Assembly (NCBI GenBank): GCA_900298995.1
Contig: OMIC01000026.1
Location: 1 to 64,000, forward strand
DNA from: Hyphomicrobiaceae bacterium
GTDB lineage: Bacteria; Pseudomonadota; Alphaproteobacteria; Rhizobiales; Aestuariivirgaceae
DNA length: 64,000 nucleotides
Direction: 5' to 3'
Below are positions 41,150 through 50,825 of this stretch, piece by piece. The notes beneath the pieces were generated by a model. The model saw only the letters and a program-made list of their open reading frames with translations. It did no database searches and had not been told where the DNA came from. The position numbers were made by a program, and so were the translations under genes. Numbering within the stretch: the stretch's first letter is position 1; each line of letters opens with the position of its first letter.

Positions 41150-42682
41150 TCATGTGCCGACGGCCTCCTCAGCCTTGGCGCGTGCGGCCAGCATGCCGGC
41201 ATATTTGCGGGCAAACTCCGGCCGGTCGACGGGCGTATCCTCCCAGATTCCCGCAGCATGGCCTTCGCCGACCCCTGCGAAGAAATCGGTCATCACATCG
41301 AAGCGCTGCTTGTTTGCCATCGCGGCGTTGATGACCTGCGCCAGTGAACCTGCGCCCGCCGGCCCCATCAGAGGGCGAGCCGAAATCAGGTTGGTGAAGT
41401 AGAGCGACGGGATCGACAGCTGCTTCGCCTTCTGCACCACCGGGGTTGTGCCGATGGCGAGGTCCGGGCGTGCGTCCATCATCGCTGCGATGTCATTTTC
41501 GAGCGAGGCGCGGAACTGAACGGTGACGCCGCGGGCTTCGAGCCATTCCCGGTCGGCGTCCGACCAGCGGGTACGGGGGCAGGCGCTCCCCACATAAGGG
41601 ACCTCGGCGCCGCTCTCGATGAGGAGCCGGGCCACCAGAAGCTCGGAGCCTTCATAGCCGGAGACTGTGATCCGGCCCTTGATCGGCTTGGCGGCCAGTG
41701 CACCCTTGATGGCTGGCAGAATGGCGTTCTGGGCGGCGGCAATCTTGTCGGCGCGGACGCCGCAGGCCTGCCCGATGGCGGATAACCATGTCGCCGTTCC
41801 GTCGTGCCCCACGGGTGCTGAGCCAACGACCGTGCGACCCGCCGATTCGAATTCCCGGATCGAGGCGGTGTAGAAGGGGTGAATGGCTGCCACCGCTGCG
41901 CAATCAAAAGCAGCAAAGAGTTCACGCCATTCGCGGGTGGGAACCACGGGTCCTGCTGCAAGCCCCATGGGCTCAAGCATCCTGCCAATGCCGACCGGAT
42001 CGGCCGGGAACATCTCACCCACCAGTGTGACGGCTGGAAGCGCGCTGCGCGCCGTGCGAGGTGCTGCGACCGGACCCTGGCGGATTTCCGATGCAGCGTA
42101 TTTCAGCATCGCACCAGAGAGAACATCCTTTGCTTCGGCGTGGGTCGGAACGCCGAAACCGGGAACATCGATGCCAATGATGCGAACGCCGTTGATCTCC
42201 TTCGGCAGCAGTTGCAGCGGCACGCCGGAGGCGGTGGGAACGCACAGATTGGTGATGACGATCGCGTCATAGTCTTCGGGCTTTGCGAGCGCGTAGACGG
42301 CGTCACGGATGTCCTCGAACAGCTTTCCGGTGACCAGCGTTTCGGAATTGAAGGGCACATAGCCAACCGAGCGGCGTGCTCCATAGAAGTGGGACGTGAA
42401 GGTGAGGCCATAGACACAGCATGCCGAACCCGAGAGAATTGTGGCGGTGCGCTTCATGCGCAGGCCCACACGAAGGGAACCGAATGCCGGACACATGCTC
42501 TGCGGCTGATCATGCGGCCCAAGCGGATAGTCCCTGGCATATTGTTCAAGCGCCTCGGACTTGCCCGCTGCCTGCGCGGCCTTGGTCAGTTCTTCCTTGC
42601 CCGCATGGCAGGACAGCCCCGCGACGTCGGGCTTTGGCGCCGCCGTCACGGGTCCGGTCCTGTCGATGAGCGTTGTTGCCAT
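41150..42682 (-). CDS. bchY: Chlorophyllide a reductase subunit Y
   Basis: NifD-like partner of BchZ. The 510-residue protein has the cysteines of the cluster region in [35 protein letters not shown] and [14 protein letters not shown]. The start at [10 protein letters not shown] follows the bchX stop by five bases. It forms the catalytic heterotetramer with BchZ. Confidence 0.96.
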   Translation of the reverse strand: MATTLIDRTGPVTAAPKPDVAGLSCHAGKEELTKAAQAAGKSEALEQYARDYPLGPHDQPQSMCPAFGSLRVGLRMKRTATILSGSACCVYGLTFTSHFYGARRSVGYVPFNSETLVTGKLFEDIRDAVYALAKPEDYDAIVITNLCVPTASGVPLQLLPKEINGVRIIGIDVPGFGVPTHAEAKDVLSGAMLKYAASEIRQGPVAAPRTARSALPAVTLVGEMFPADPVGIGRMLEPMGLAAGPVVPTREWRELFAAFDCAAVAAIHPFYTASIREFESAGRTVVGSAPVGHDGTATWLSAIGQACGVRADKIAAAQNAILPAIKGALAAKPIKGRITVSGYEGSELLVARLLIESGAEVPYVGSACPRTRWSDADREWLEARGVTVQFRASLENDIAAMMDARPDLAIGTTPVVQKAKQLSIPSLYFTNLISARPLMGPAGAGSLAQVINAAMANKQRFDVMTDFFAGVGEGHAAGIWEDTPVDRPEFARKYAGMLAARAKAEEAVGT

Positions 42683-42687
42683 TGCGG

Positions 42688-43686
42688 TCAGACCGTGTCG
42701 TAGATGACTTCGAGAGACGGCTTGGCGGTGATGGTGCCGCCGCACATGTCCTCGTTGGAGGCAGGCTGCAGAACAACGTCGCGGCCGACGGTGTCGCCCT
42801 TGAACAGGCCGAGAAGCCCGTCCTGATCGAGCGGCGTGGGACGCTGCGGCGGCGCCTCAGCGACATTGACCGCGAGATGCGCGAACAGTGCTCCCCACTC
42901 ACCATCAGGTTTGCCGATGATTTCGTAGTTGGCGCTCTTGCGGCGGATATCTTCATTGGCGGGGATCGACGCCAGTACCGGGATGCCAACCGAGTCGGCA
43001 AATGCCTTGGCTTCGCCGGTGCCATCGTCCTTGTTGATGACGATGCCCGCGACGCCGACATTGCCGCCGAGCTTGCGGAAATACTCGACTGCCGAGCAGA
43101 CATTGTTGGCCACGTAGAGTGACTGCAGATCGTTCGAACCGACGATGATCACCTTCTGACACATGTCGCGTGCGATCGGCAGGCCGAAGCCACCGCACAC
43201 AACGTCGCCAAGGAAGTCGAGCAGGACATAGTCGAAGCCCCATTCGTGGAAGCCCAGCTTCTCCAGCAGTTCGAAACCATGGATGATGCCCCGGCCACCA
43301 CAGCCACGGCCAACTTCGGGTCCGCCCAGTTCCATCGCGAAGACGCCATCGCGCTTGAAGCAGACGTCGCCGATCTTCACTTCCTCACCAGCCAGTTTCT
43401 TCTTGGCCGATGTTTCGATGATGGTGGGGCAGGCCTTGCCACCGAACAGAAGTGAGGTGGTGTCGCTCTTGGGGTCGCAGCCGATCAGGAGCACCCGCTT
43501 GCCCTGCTGGGCCATCATGTAGGACAGGTTGGCGAGGGTGAAGCTCTTGCCAATGCCGCCCTTGCCGTAGATGGCGATGATCTGGGTTTCCTTTTTCACC
43601 GGGCCGGTGTGCACGGGGTCGGGCGGGACTGCTGCTTCCGCGCGGAGCTTGGCGTCACGCACCAGGGTGAGGTCGATGCTGTTCAT
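42688..43686 (-). CDS. bchX: Chlorophyllide a reductase iron protein X
   Basis: NifH-like ATPase that feeds electrons to BchYZ. The 332-residue protein has the P-loop YGKGGIGKS at residues 40-48 and the cluster cysteines in EVGRGCGGRG and [10 protein letters not shown]. It overlaps the bchC stop by four bases, so bchCXYZ is translationally coupled. Confidence 0.97.
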   Translation of the reverse strand: MNSIDLTLVRDAKLRAEAAVPPDPVHTGPVKKETQIIAIYGKGGIGKSFTLANLSYMMAQQGKRVLLIGCDPKSDTTSLLFGGKACPTIIETSAKKKLAGEEVKIGDVCFKRDGVFAMELGGPEVGRGCGGRGIIHGFELLEKLGFHEWGFDYVLLDFLGDVVCGGFGLPIARDMCQKVIIVGSNDLQSLYVANNVCSAVEYFRKLGGNVGVAGIVINKDDGTGEAKAFADSVGIPVLASIPANEDIRRKSANYEIIGKPDGEWGALFAHLAVNVAEAPPQRPTPLDQDGLLGLFKGDTVGRDVVLQPASNEDMCGGTITAKPSLEVIYDTV

Positions 43687-44618
43687 GAGAGCTGTCTCCA
43701 GTCGAGGGCCATCTTGATGCAGGACGGGTCGGTAAAGGCCTGCGCATAGGCTGCTTCGGCGTTCTGCGCGGCGCTGCGGTGGGTGATGAGCCCCGTGAGG
43801 CTGAGCTTGTTCCGGGTGAGGAGGTCCTGCACGGCATCGATGTCTGTGCGTGCAAACTCTGCCGAGATGCGGATGCGGGCCTCGCGCATGAAGGCGGGCG
43901 GAAAGGCGAAGGAGAGGGGGTCTTCGTAGAAGCCGGCGAGCGTGATCTCGCCACGCTTCGCCAGACGGGGCATGAGGGTATCGAGAAGATTTGCGGCGCC
44001 GCTCGCATCGCAGATGGTCTGGTAGTCGCGGCGTTGGTCATCCTGCGGGTCGATCACCACGTAGCCCTCGCCACCATCGCGCCGGGCGACCTGGGTTTCC
44101 CAGATGACGGGCGCATCTCCGCCAAGCGCCAGCGTCAGGCGCGCGATGAGGCGGCCCAGAATGCCATGGCCTATGATGAGCTGAGGGAGCCTCGCACCAG
44201 AGTCGGCGATAGCGTGATGGGCGGTTGCGGCAAGCGCGATCAGAATTCCGGTTTCGCCGGCGACGGCATCAAGCCGCACGGCGCGCTGCGCCTGAACGAC
44301 GAGGCGGCTGGCAGCGCCGCCAAACAGTCCGCGTACGGATTGATAGCAGTTGGCGCCTGGCACGAAGACGAGGTCGCCTTCGGAGAAACCATTGCCGCCG
44401 CGGCTAACGCGTCCGATGGTTTCGTAGCCGGGGACGAGAGGGTAGCCCATGCCGGGGAAGTTCGGCATGCGGCCTGCCCAGAGCAGGCGCTCGGTGCCTG
44501 ACGAAATACCCGTCCACGCGGCATCGACGACGATGTCGTCTGCCCCGGGGTCCTGCAATGTCACCGTTCTGAGCGCCAGTTTCCCCGGCTGTTCCAGAAC
44601 GACTGCGACCGTATCCAT
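43683..44618 (-). CDS. bchC: 3-hydroxyethyl bacteriochlorophyllide a dehydrogenase
   Basis: Oxidises the 3-hydroxyethyl group made by BchF to the 3-acetyl group. The 311-residue medium-chain dehydrogenase-like protein starts MDTVAVVLEQPGKLALR and has GYPLVPGYETIGRV and the nucleotide-binding LIIGHGILGRLIARL. The track start adds 13 residues. Two PpsR-type sites lie 60-103 bases upstream, so bchCXYZ-puf can be started here as well as from crtE. Confidence 0.95.
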   Translation of the reverse strand: MDTVAVVLEQPGKLALRTVTLQDPGADDIVVDAAWTGISSGTERLLWAGRMPNFPGMGYPLVPGYETIGRVSRGGNGFSEGDLVFVPGANCYQSVRGLFGGAASRLVVQAQRAVRLDAVAGETGILIALAATAHHAIADSGARLPQLIIGHGILGRLIARLTLALGGDAPVIWETQVARRDGGEGYVVIDPQDDQRRDYQTICDASGAANLLDTLMPRLAKRGEITLAGFYEDPLSFAFPPAFMREARIRISAEFARTDIDAVQDLLTRNKLSLTGLITHRSAAQNAEAAYAQAFTDPSCIKMALDWRQLS

Positions 44619-44677
44619 TCCCGGTCTCTCCCAAGGGGTCCGGTCGCCCTGCGCCAAGCGGGCCGGAGACTCCCAAA

Positions 44678-44695
44678 TGTAAGCTTACTCTTACA
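44678..44695. promoter_or_regulatory. PpsR/CrtJ operator upstream of bchC (proximal)
   Basis: TGTAAGCTTACTCTTACA is an exact TGT-N12-ACA match with TGTAA/TTACA ends. It lies 60 bases before the bchC start. Paired with the next site (centres 26 bases apart), it could allow cooperative binding as described for bchC in Rhodobacter. Confidence 0.85.
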
Positions 44696-44703
44696 CTTTA
44701 ATG

Positions 44704-44721
44704 TGTCAATAGGAACGTACA
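44704..44721. promoter_or_regulatory. PpsR/CrtJ operator upstream of bchC (distal)
   Basis: TGTCAATAGGAACGTACA is a second exact TGT-N12-ACA match, eight bases from the proximal site and 16 bases after the crtF stop. The right half is less symmetric than the left, so it is probably the weaker site. Confidence 0.75.
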
Positions 44722-44736
44722 GTGCTGGAAAGACGA

Positions 44737-45822
44737 TTAGCGGGCCTGGAATTCGAGCACCGAGGCGACAACCGGATTGCGTCTTTTTGCGATGTTCAGC
44801 AACGAAAAGCCTTGGGTTTGCGCCATGGCGGCAAGCTCTTCGGGTGTGCGGGTGCGGCCCTGACCCATGGCGGCAAAGTAGAGTTCGAAATAGGCGTCGG
44901 TGATGGGGGCGGTGGCGGCGAGGCCGGAGACAGGTTCGGCGAGAATCAGGGTGCCGCCGGCAGGCAGCATGCGGCGGATGGCGGCGAAGAGGGTGAGGAC
45001 TGAGGCATCGTCATGGTCGTGGGCGATGCGGATGAGGCTGGCGGCATCGGGACCGCGCGGCAGTTCATCGGTCAGGAAGGATCCGCCGAAAATCTCCACG
45101 CGATTACCGAGCTTTGCGCGGGCAATCTCAGCTACCGCTGGAAGATCGAACAGGCTCATGCGCAGGCCGGGATAGCGCGCCGCGGCTGCTGCCAGGAAGG
45201 TGCCGTTGCTGCCGCCGATGTCAATCAGGTGGCGGTGACGGCTGAAGTCATGGGCCGCGAGCACCTCGGCGGCAACCGCCTCCTGCGAGGCCGCCATCAG
45301 GGCGGTGTAGGCAGCCGCGTTTCGCTGGTCGCCGTAGCTCCAGAAGTCCTTGACTTTGTTGTCGGTTTTCGACCCGGAGAGAAGCGCGAGCGGGTCGGCG
45401 AGATCCTCGTAGAGGAGATGGTGATGGAGAATGAAGCGGGCAATCCACGGGTTGCCGGCGAGTGCCGCGCCATGCGGCCCGAGGCACACCCGGCCGTCGG
45501 CGGTGCGTTCCAGGATATCCAGTGAAGCCGCTGCCTTGATCAACCGCTCCAGGCGGTCAACGGGCCAGCCGACACGGGCGGCGAGACTGGCGGTGGCGAG
45601 GGGGCCTGCCTGCAACTGTTCGATCAGCCCGAGCCGCACCGTGGCGTAGAGAACCTGCGAATAGGCAAAGCCCGCGAGCAAGTCGAACAGGGCCCGGGCC
45701 CGACGTCGGGCGATCGGCCTAAACAACGGAAAATCAACAGCAAATTTCTGAAACCGGGGATCGGCGAGGAGCCGGTTCCGCAAGCCCCGCCAATGGTCCC
45801 GGGCGCGGCCCGCGAGGCTCAT
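44737..45822 (-). CDS. crtF: Demethylspheroidene/hydroxyneurosporene O-methyltransferase
   Basis: SAM-dependent methyltransferase that methylates the tertiary hydroxyl groups made by CrtC, yielding the methoxy carotenoids of the spirilloxanthin series. The 361-residue protein has the N-terminal dimerisation part seen in plant-type O-methyltransferases (GFAYSQVLYATVRLGLIEQL) and the SAM motif LIDIGGSNGTFLAAA near residue 200. The start lies one base after the crtE stop region, so crtEF are cotranscribed, and bchC follows after the operator pair. Confidence 0.95.
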   Translation of the reverse strand: MSLAGRARDHWRGLRNRLLADPRFQKFAVDFPLFRPIARRRARALFDLLAGFAYSQVLYATVRLGLIEQLQAGPLATASLAARVGWPVDRLERLIKAAASLDILERTADGRVCLGPHGAALAGNPWIARFILHHHLLYEDLADPLALLSGSKTDNKVKDFWSYGDQRNAAAYTALMAASQEAVAAEVLAAHDFSRHRHLIDIGGSNGTFLAAAAARYPGLRMSLFDLPAVAEIARAKLGNRVEIFGGSFLTDELPRGPDAASLIRIAHDHDDASVLTLFAAIRRMLPAGGTLILAEPVSGLAATAPITDAYFELYFAAMGQGRTRTPEELAAMAQTQGFSLLNIAKRRNPVVASVLEFQAR

Positions 45823-45823
45823 G

Positions 45824-46696
45824 TCAGGCGGCGGCGGTGCGCGCCGAGAGGCCGGTCACAAGGCTACGCGACACGCCGGTGATCTGCTGGCCAAGCTGCT
45901 CGGCGCCCGGGCAGGGCGGAATGGCCTCCATGGCTTCCGCCAGCAACGACTCGAAATGCGCCATGGCCCCGTCAAACCCCAGTTTCTGAACGAAATTCGG
46001 GCGCTGATTGGCTTCATCCTGGTTGACGGGCTTGCCGAGCGTTTCCGCCGAGCCGGCCACATCCCGAAGATCATCCGCCACCTGGAAGGCCTCGCCGATG
46101 GCAAAGCCAAGCCGCTGCCAGGGAAGGGGTTCATGCCCGGAAGCGGCGGCTCCGGCCATGGTGCAGGCCGCGAAGAGGGCTCCGGTCTTGGCCCGCTGAT
46201 AGCGGACAATATCGATTGTTTCCTCGCATTCCCAGGCCTGGCCGGCGCAGATGCCGGAGGGACCGCCCACACAGGAGCCGACGATGCGGATGAGCGGCGC
46301 GAGACGTTCGGGCGCCAGGGCCAGGCGCACCGCCGGCCATTCGAAGGCCAACACGATCAGCGCGTCGCCGGTCAGCACCGCGATGCGTTCGCCAAAGGCC
46401 GCATGGATGGAGGGCTTGCCACGCCTCAGGGGTGAATTGTCGAAGCAGGGGAGGTCATCATGCACGAGCGATGCGCAGTGCAGAAGCTCGATGGATGTTG
46501 CCGAAACCATAGCCGCCGTAGCGTTCTTGTTGCCGCAAGCATTGGCAACCGCAAGGCACAGGCGCGGGCGGATCCGCGCCCCGCCGGGGAAGACCGCATC
46601 GCGCAGCGCAGCTGCCAGTCGTGGTGGGCAATCGTTTGTGGCGGCTCTTCCGACCGCCAGTTCCAGTTCCTGCTCCAGACGAAATCCGACATCCAT
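45824..46696 (-). CDS. crtE: Geranylgeranyl diphosphate synthase
   Basis: Makes GGPP for phytoene and for the pigment tail. The 290-residue protein has the first Asp motif in LVHDDLPCFDNSPLRRGKPS and the second in QVADDLRDVAGS, and the GGICAGQAWE-like segment (SGICAGQAWECEE) typical of bacterial CrtE. I prefer the ATG at MDVGFRLEQE; the track start nine codons earlier (MFRIRN) cannot be excluded. It is the first gene of the crtEF-bchCXYZ-puf-puc block. Confidence 0.95.
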   Translation of the reverse strand: MDVGFRLEQELELAVGRAATNDCPPRLAAALRDAVFPGGARIRPRLCLAVANACGNKNATAAMVSATSIELLHCASLVHDDLPCFDNSPLRRGKPSIHAAFGERIAVLTGDALIVLAFEWPAVRLALAPERLAPLIRIVGSCVGGPSGICAGQAWECEETIDIVRYQRAKTGALFAACTMAGAAASGHEPLPWQRLGFAIGEAFQVADDLRDVAGSAETLGKPVNQDEANQRPNFVQKLGFDGAMAHFESLLAEAMEAIPPCPGAEQLGQQITGVSRSLVTGLSARTAAA

Positions 46697-46749
46697 GGCG
46701 TATTTGTTCCTTATCCGAAACAACGTCAGAAACGCACGTCACTTGCGAC

Positions 46750-46767
46750 TGTCATGAAACATTGACA
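46750..46767. promoter_or_regulatory. PpsR/CrtJ operator between crtE and crtD
   Basis: TGTCATGAAACATTGACA is an exact TGT-N12-ACA match with TGTCA and TTGACA ends. It sits between the divergent crtE and crtDC genes and could repress both. It is the only such site in this gap. Confidence 0.85.
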
Positions 46768-46803
46768 TAGTTGAGCCCGGTCTGCAACAGGGAAGCCAAC
46801 CCC

Positions 46804-48267
46804 TTGTCCCGCATCATCGTCATCGGCGCCGGAATAGGCGGCCTCAGTGCCGCGCTGACCCTCGCGGCGCGGGGCGAGGCGGTGACGGTGCTGGAGAGAG
46901 CGGCGGCGCCGGGCGGCAAGATGCGCCGCCTGATCGTCGATGGACGGGCGATCGACGGCGGCCCGACGGTTCTCACCATGCGCTGGGTCTTCGATGGGCT
47001 GTTCGCGGAAGCAGGCGAGTCGCTGGACGCGCAACTGACACTTGAGCCGCTGCGCATTCTGGCGCGCCACGCCTGGAGCGCCAGCGAGCGGCTGGATCTC
47101 CATGCCGATCTTGCCGCATCAGCCGACGCGATCGGGGCCTTCGCCGGCGCGGAGGAGGCGCGTCGCTTCCTGTCCTTCAGCGCCGAGGCGCGGCGCATCT
47201 ACGAAACGCTGGAGAAGCCCTTCATCCGCGCGCAGCGGCCGAACCCGCTGACACTGGCCATGGCCAACGGGCTTGCCGGCATGGTGGCCATGGCGCGCAT
47301 CAACCCCTTCGAGACCATGTGGAAGGGACTTGGCAGACATTTCCGCGACCCGCGCCTGCGGCAATTGTTCGGCCGCTATGCGACCTATTGCGGGTCCTCG
47401 CCCTTCCTTGCTCCCGCAACGCTGATGCTGGTGGCGCATGTGGAGCAGGCAGGCGTCTGGACCGTCCGGGGCGGCATGCATGAGCTGGCGCTGGCGCTCG
47501 AGGCGCTGGCGCGTCGCAAGGGAGTGGAATTCCGGTATGGCGCCGAGGCGGCGGCGATCGAGACCGGTGGCGGGCGGGTTACGGCTGTGCAGTGCCGCGG
47601 CGAGCGCCTGGCCTGCGACGCCGTCATCGTCAATGCCGATGCCAATGCGGTTGCCACGGGGCTTCTGGGCGCGGATGCGAGGCCTGCCGCGCGGCCCGTG
47701 ACATCCGGCGCGCGCTCGCTCTCGGCCATCACCTGGGCGGCAGCGGTCGAGACATCGGGCTTCGACCTGTCGCGGCACAATGTGTTCTTCTCACGCGATT
47801 ATGCGCAGGAATTCCGGGAACTCGCGGCTGGCTATCCCTCCGAGCCGACTGTCTATATCTGCGCGCAGGACCGCGAGGGCCACACGGGCGGCGCAGAGCG
47901 GCTGCTGCTGCTCGTCAACTCGCCGGCCACCGGCGATGCCGGAGCGCGCGGGCACCAGATGGTGGAGCAGGCGATGCGCCGGAAGCTCGCGGATTGCGGT
48001 CTTGCGCTTTGCTGGGAGCCTGAGAAAGTGATGATGACCGACCCCGCCCGCTTCGGACAATTGTTTCCGGCGACGGGCGGGGCGCTTTATGGGAGGGCCT
48101 CGCACGGATGGATGGCATCATTCCAGCGCCCGGCCGCAAGGACGGCAGTGCCGGGGCTTTTTCTGGCGGGCGGGAGCGCCCATCCGGGGCCCGGGGTTCC
48201 GATGGCGGCAATTTCGGGACGCCTCGCGGCGGAAAGCCTGTTGGCGTCCCGGGTTTCGCAACGCTGA
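46804..48267 (+). CDS. crtD: Hydroxyneurosporene (methoxyneurosporene) desaturase
   Basis: FAD-dependent desaturase that introduces the 3,4 double bonds after CrtC hydration. The 487-residue protein has the dinucleotide motif IIVIGAGIGGLSAAL at its very N-terminus and the C-terminal FAD segment GLFLAGGSAHPGPGVPMAAISG. No ATG is available. I prefer the TTG at 46804, preceded by AGGGAAG; the track start (TTG 46771) abuts the operator and has no ribosome site. The end overlaps the crtC ORF by 160 bases. Confidence 0.93.
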   Translation: MSRIIVIGAGIGGLSAALTLAARGEAVTVLERAAAPGGKMRRLIVDGRAIDGGPTVLTMRWVFDGLFAEAGESLDAQLTLEPLRILARHAWSASERLDLHADLAASADAIGAFAGAEEARRFLSFSAEARRIYETLEKPFIRAQRPNPLTLAMANGLAGMVAMARINPFETMWKGLGRHFRDPRLRQLFGRYATYCGSSPFLAPATLMLVAHVEQAGVWTVRGGMHELALALEALARRKGVEFRYGAEAAAIETGGGRVTAVQCRGERLACDAVIVNADANAVATGLLGADARPAARPVTSGARSLSAITWAAAVETSGFDLSRHNVFFSRDYAQEFRELAAGYPSEPTVYICAQDREGHTGGAERLLLLVNSPATGDAGARGHQMVEQAMRRKLADCGLALCWEPEKVMMTDPARFGQLFPATGGALYGRASHGWMASFQRPAARTAVPGLFLAGGSAHPGPGVPMAAISGRLAAESLLASRVSQR

Positions 48268-49166
48268 TTCCGGCCGGCGGCTATCGCTGGTGGTATCTCG
48301 ACGGCCTGAGCGATGATGGACGCCACGGCCTCACCATCATCGCTTTCGTGGGCAGCGTCTTCTCGCCCTATTACGCCATGGCGCGACGGAGCGGCTCTGC
48401 GACGCCCGAGAATTTCTGCGCGCTCAATGTGGCGCTCTATGGCGAACGCGGCCACCGCTGGAGCATGACCGAGCGCAGCCGCCGCTGGACGGATCAGGGG
48501 GATGCACGTTTCGTGATCGGTCCCAGCAACATGCGCTGGGAAGACGGGGATCTGGTGATCGACATCGACGAGGTGACGGTGCCGCTGCCCAGCCGCCTGC
48601 GCGGGCAGGTGCGTCTCACGCCCTCGGCGATCTGTACGCATGAAGTCAATCTCGATCCGGCGGGACTTCATCACTGGCGGCCGGTGGCGCCGGTTGCCCG
48701 GATCGCAGCCAGCTTCGAGAAACCCGGCCTGTCGTGGTCGGGCATCGGCTATCACGACATGAACTGGGGATCGGTGCCACTGGAGAACAGCTTCGACAGC
48801 TGGGTGTGGTCGCGCGCGGCGCTGCCGGGAGGCGCTGGCATTGTCTATGACACGGTGCTTTCGGGGGGCGAGCGGTCGGCCTTCGCGCTCATGATCGGCG
48901 CGGATGGCCAGGTGAAGGAGACGGCCGTGCCGCCGCGCGTCGAGATGCCGGGGACCTTCTGGCGCATGGCACGGCACATGCGCGCCGATCGACCTTTCGA
49001 GATCCTGTCGCTTCTGGAGGATTCGCCCTTCTATGCGCGAAGCCTGCTGCGGCTCGATACGGACGGTGGCCCGGCCTTCGCATTCCATGAGAGCCTGTCG
49101 CTGGCGCGCTTCCGGAAACCGGTCGTGCAGGCGATGCTGCCCTTCCGCATGCCGCGGCGGTGGTGA
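48108..49166 (+). CDS. crtC: Carotenoid 1,2-hydratase (hydroxyneurosporene synthase)
   Basis: Adds water to the terminal double bond of acyclic carotenes. The conserved region runs from GGYRWWYLDGLSDDG through FVGSVFSPYYA and SAICTHEVNLDP to GIGYHDMNWGSVPL. The only in-frame ATG before the conserved region is at 48108, deep inside crtD; the first 50 residues from it are low-complexity (GAFSGGRERPSGARG) and look like crtD read in another frame. The true start may be a non-ATG codon near 48240-48270 coupled to the crtD stop. Product identity is firm; the start is not. Confidence 0.9.
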   Translation: MDGIIPAPGRKDGSAGAFSGGRERPSGARGSDGGNFGTPRGGKPVGVPGFATLIPAGGYRWWYLDGLSDDGRHGLTIIAFVGSVFSPYYAMARRSGSATPENFCALNVALYGERGHRWSMTERSRRWTDQGDARFVIGPSNMRWEDGDLVIDIDEVTVPLPSRLRGQVRLTPSAICTHEVNLDPAGLHHWRPVAPVARIAASFEKPGLSWSGIGYHDMNWGSVPLENSFDSWVWSRAALPGGAGIVYDTVLSGGERSAFALMIGADGQVKETAVPPRVEMPGTFWRMARHMRADRPFEILSLLEDSPFYARSLLRLDTDGGPAFAFHESLSLARFRKPVVQAMLPFRMPRRW

Positions 49167-49247
49167 GGGCGAGTGAATGGAACGAGCCACACGGACGCGA
49201 AGGCGAAGCCGGTTGCCTTGCGCGGTCAACAGAACGTGAAGGGCCAG

Positions 49248-50825
49248 TTACTCGTGGTAGGACGTGATCATGTCGTTCAGGCCTGGGCCGACCGTGACGC
49301 CGAAGAGGCTTCGCACACCGTTGCCCTGGCGGACGAGGCCCTGATAATCGCCGACAAAGTAGCCGCGGGCGATGGGTGCATTGAGCATGTTGAATGATTT
49401 GGCGGTCAGGCGCTTTTCGTGACCCCAGTTGCTGGCTTTCTTGCAATTTTCCTTGAGCGGCTTGCAACTGATCAGCCAATAATCGGTCTTTTCATTTTTT
49501 GCGGTTCCCTCCGTGTCGTTGCGGAAGTCGTAATAGGTCACGAAGAGTTTGGAATTGGCGCCGACTTCGATCGAGGGAATGAAGGCCTGGGTTCGGAACT
49601 TCGACTCGCTGGGTGGCGTCTTGCTGATGATCACGGGCGTGGACCATGAGTTTCCACCATTGGTGGACATGGCAAAGGCCACTTTGTCGACGCCGCCATC
49701 GCGGCCGTCCTGCCAGACGAGATAGAGGTATCCGGTTTCGCGATCGATGGCGACGTCGAACAGGATGTTGCCGTCGCGCACGGGCTCGCGACTGTCGGGT
49801 GTCCGGGTTCCTTTCAGTGTCACGCTGGTGGCGACAGCTTCTTTCCGGCTCCCGAAGGTTGTTCCGCGGTCGTTCGACCTTACGAAACTGATGCTGGTCA
49901 AGCCCTTGCTTGTAATGTTGGTGAAGAACACGAGCACCGAGCCGTCGTTGAGCACCACCACCTGATTGGCGATGGTCTGGGCATATTTGCCAGGATCATA
50001 GATGAGGCGGGCTTCCTCCCAGTTCTTCCCACCATCGCGCGTGCGCGCCAGATAGGTGGGGCCCGTCCAGTAGTCGCCTCTGGCTTCCGCTTGCGACTTG
50101 CCAAGCAGGCCTTGCCTGTAGCGCTCACGGGCGTGGCTGGTTCCATCAGCACGGCTTCCGGCTGACGACTTGGGGAGTGTCGTGTCGAACAACCGATCCC
50201 ATGTCGCGTACACATACTTCGCATTGCCGGGGTCGGCCGTCATCGCGTTCTTGTCGTTGAAGGCGCGACCATCCGTGTCACGCTTCAGCACCTGCGGCGC
50301 GCCCCATGTTGCGCCGCCATCGGTCGAGCGGCTGACCAGCATGGCGTTGGCACCCATGCCGCCATCGGGGCGGTCATTCATGAAGGACAGGCTCATGAAA
50401 TAGGATGTGCCATCGGGCGAGACCGCCGTCCAGGGATCGCTCGAACGGTCATAGGCGAATTCACCCTTACCGCCGGAGCATTTGTTGATGCCCGGCACGA
50501 CAACGCGTTTCCAGCTGGTGCCGCCATCCTTCGAATGGGCGGACATGAGGCTGCGCGAGCCGCCATTGGACCAGCGGTCCTGCTGCCAACCGGCAACGAG
50601 GCGCTTGCTGTTCGTCGGGTGGACGTCAATCCAGGGCTCGACTTCGGCGTTGAGGTAGTTTGTTCCTTCCTCCGATGCAATGTCGCAATCAGCGAAGGGG
50701 CTCTTGCCGGTGATGATGACACCGGGTTCGGCGTGGGCTGATCCGGACGCGAGAAGCGCGGTTGCAAGAAGAAGCACAGCGGAGAGTGAAGGTCGACTGA
50801 TCTGGCCGGTCCGGATGAAACGCAT
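49248..50825 (-). CDS. Secreted Asp-box (BNR) propeller protein, copy 1
   Basis: A 525-residue protein with a signal peptide (LLLATALLASGSAHA). It has several Asp-box turns typical of sialidase-like beta-propellers: STDGGATWG, TRDGGKNWE, SNDRGTTF and STNGGNSWS. No sialidase catalytic signature is evident, and function is unknown. It is a close paralogue of the next gene upstream (GINKCSGG, MNDRPDGGMGANAML and the C-terminal GYFVGDYQGLVRQGNG are shared), so a tandem duplication is clear. The start at MRFIRTG is chosen for the signal peptide. It converges with crtC. Confidence 0.8.
   Translation of the reverse strand: MRFIRTGQISRPSLSAVLLLATALLASGSAHAEPGVIITGKSPFADCDIASEEGTNYLNAEVEPWIDVHPTNSKRLVAGWQQDRWSNGGSRSLMSAHSKDGGTSWKRVVVPGINKCSGGKGEFAYDRSSDPWTAVSPDGTSYFMSLSFMNDRPDGGMGANAMLVSRSTDGGATWGAPQVLKRDTDGRAFNDKNAMTADPGNAKYVYATWDRLFDTTLPKSSAGSRADGTSHARERYRQGLLGKSQAEARGDYWTGPTYLARTRDGGKNWEEARLIYDPGKYAQTIANQVVVLNDGSVLVFFTNITSKGLTSISFVRSNDRGTTFGSRKEAVATSVTLKGTRTPDSREPVRDGNILFDVAIDRETGYLYLVWQDGRDGGVDKVAFAMSTNGGNSWSTPVIISKTPPSESKFRTQAFIPSIEVGANSKLFVTYYDFRNDTEGTAKNEKTDYWLISCKPLKENCKKASNWGHEKRLTAKSFNMLNAPIARGYFVGDYQGLVRQGNGVRSLFGVTVGPGLNDMITSYHE

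Noticed and set aside
48087-49229. 380-residue minus-strand ORF opposite crtC
   Set aside because: Arg/His-rich shadow frame; crtC on the other strand has clear family motifs.
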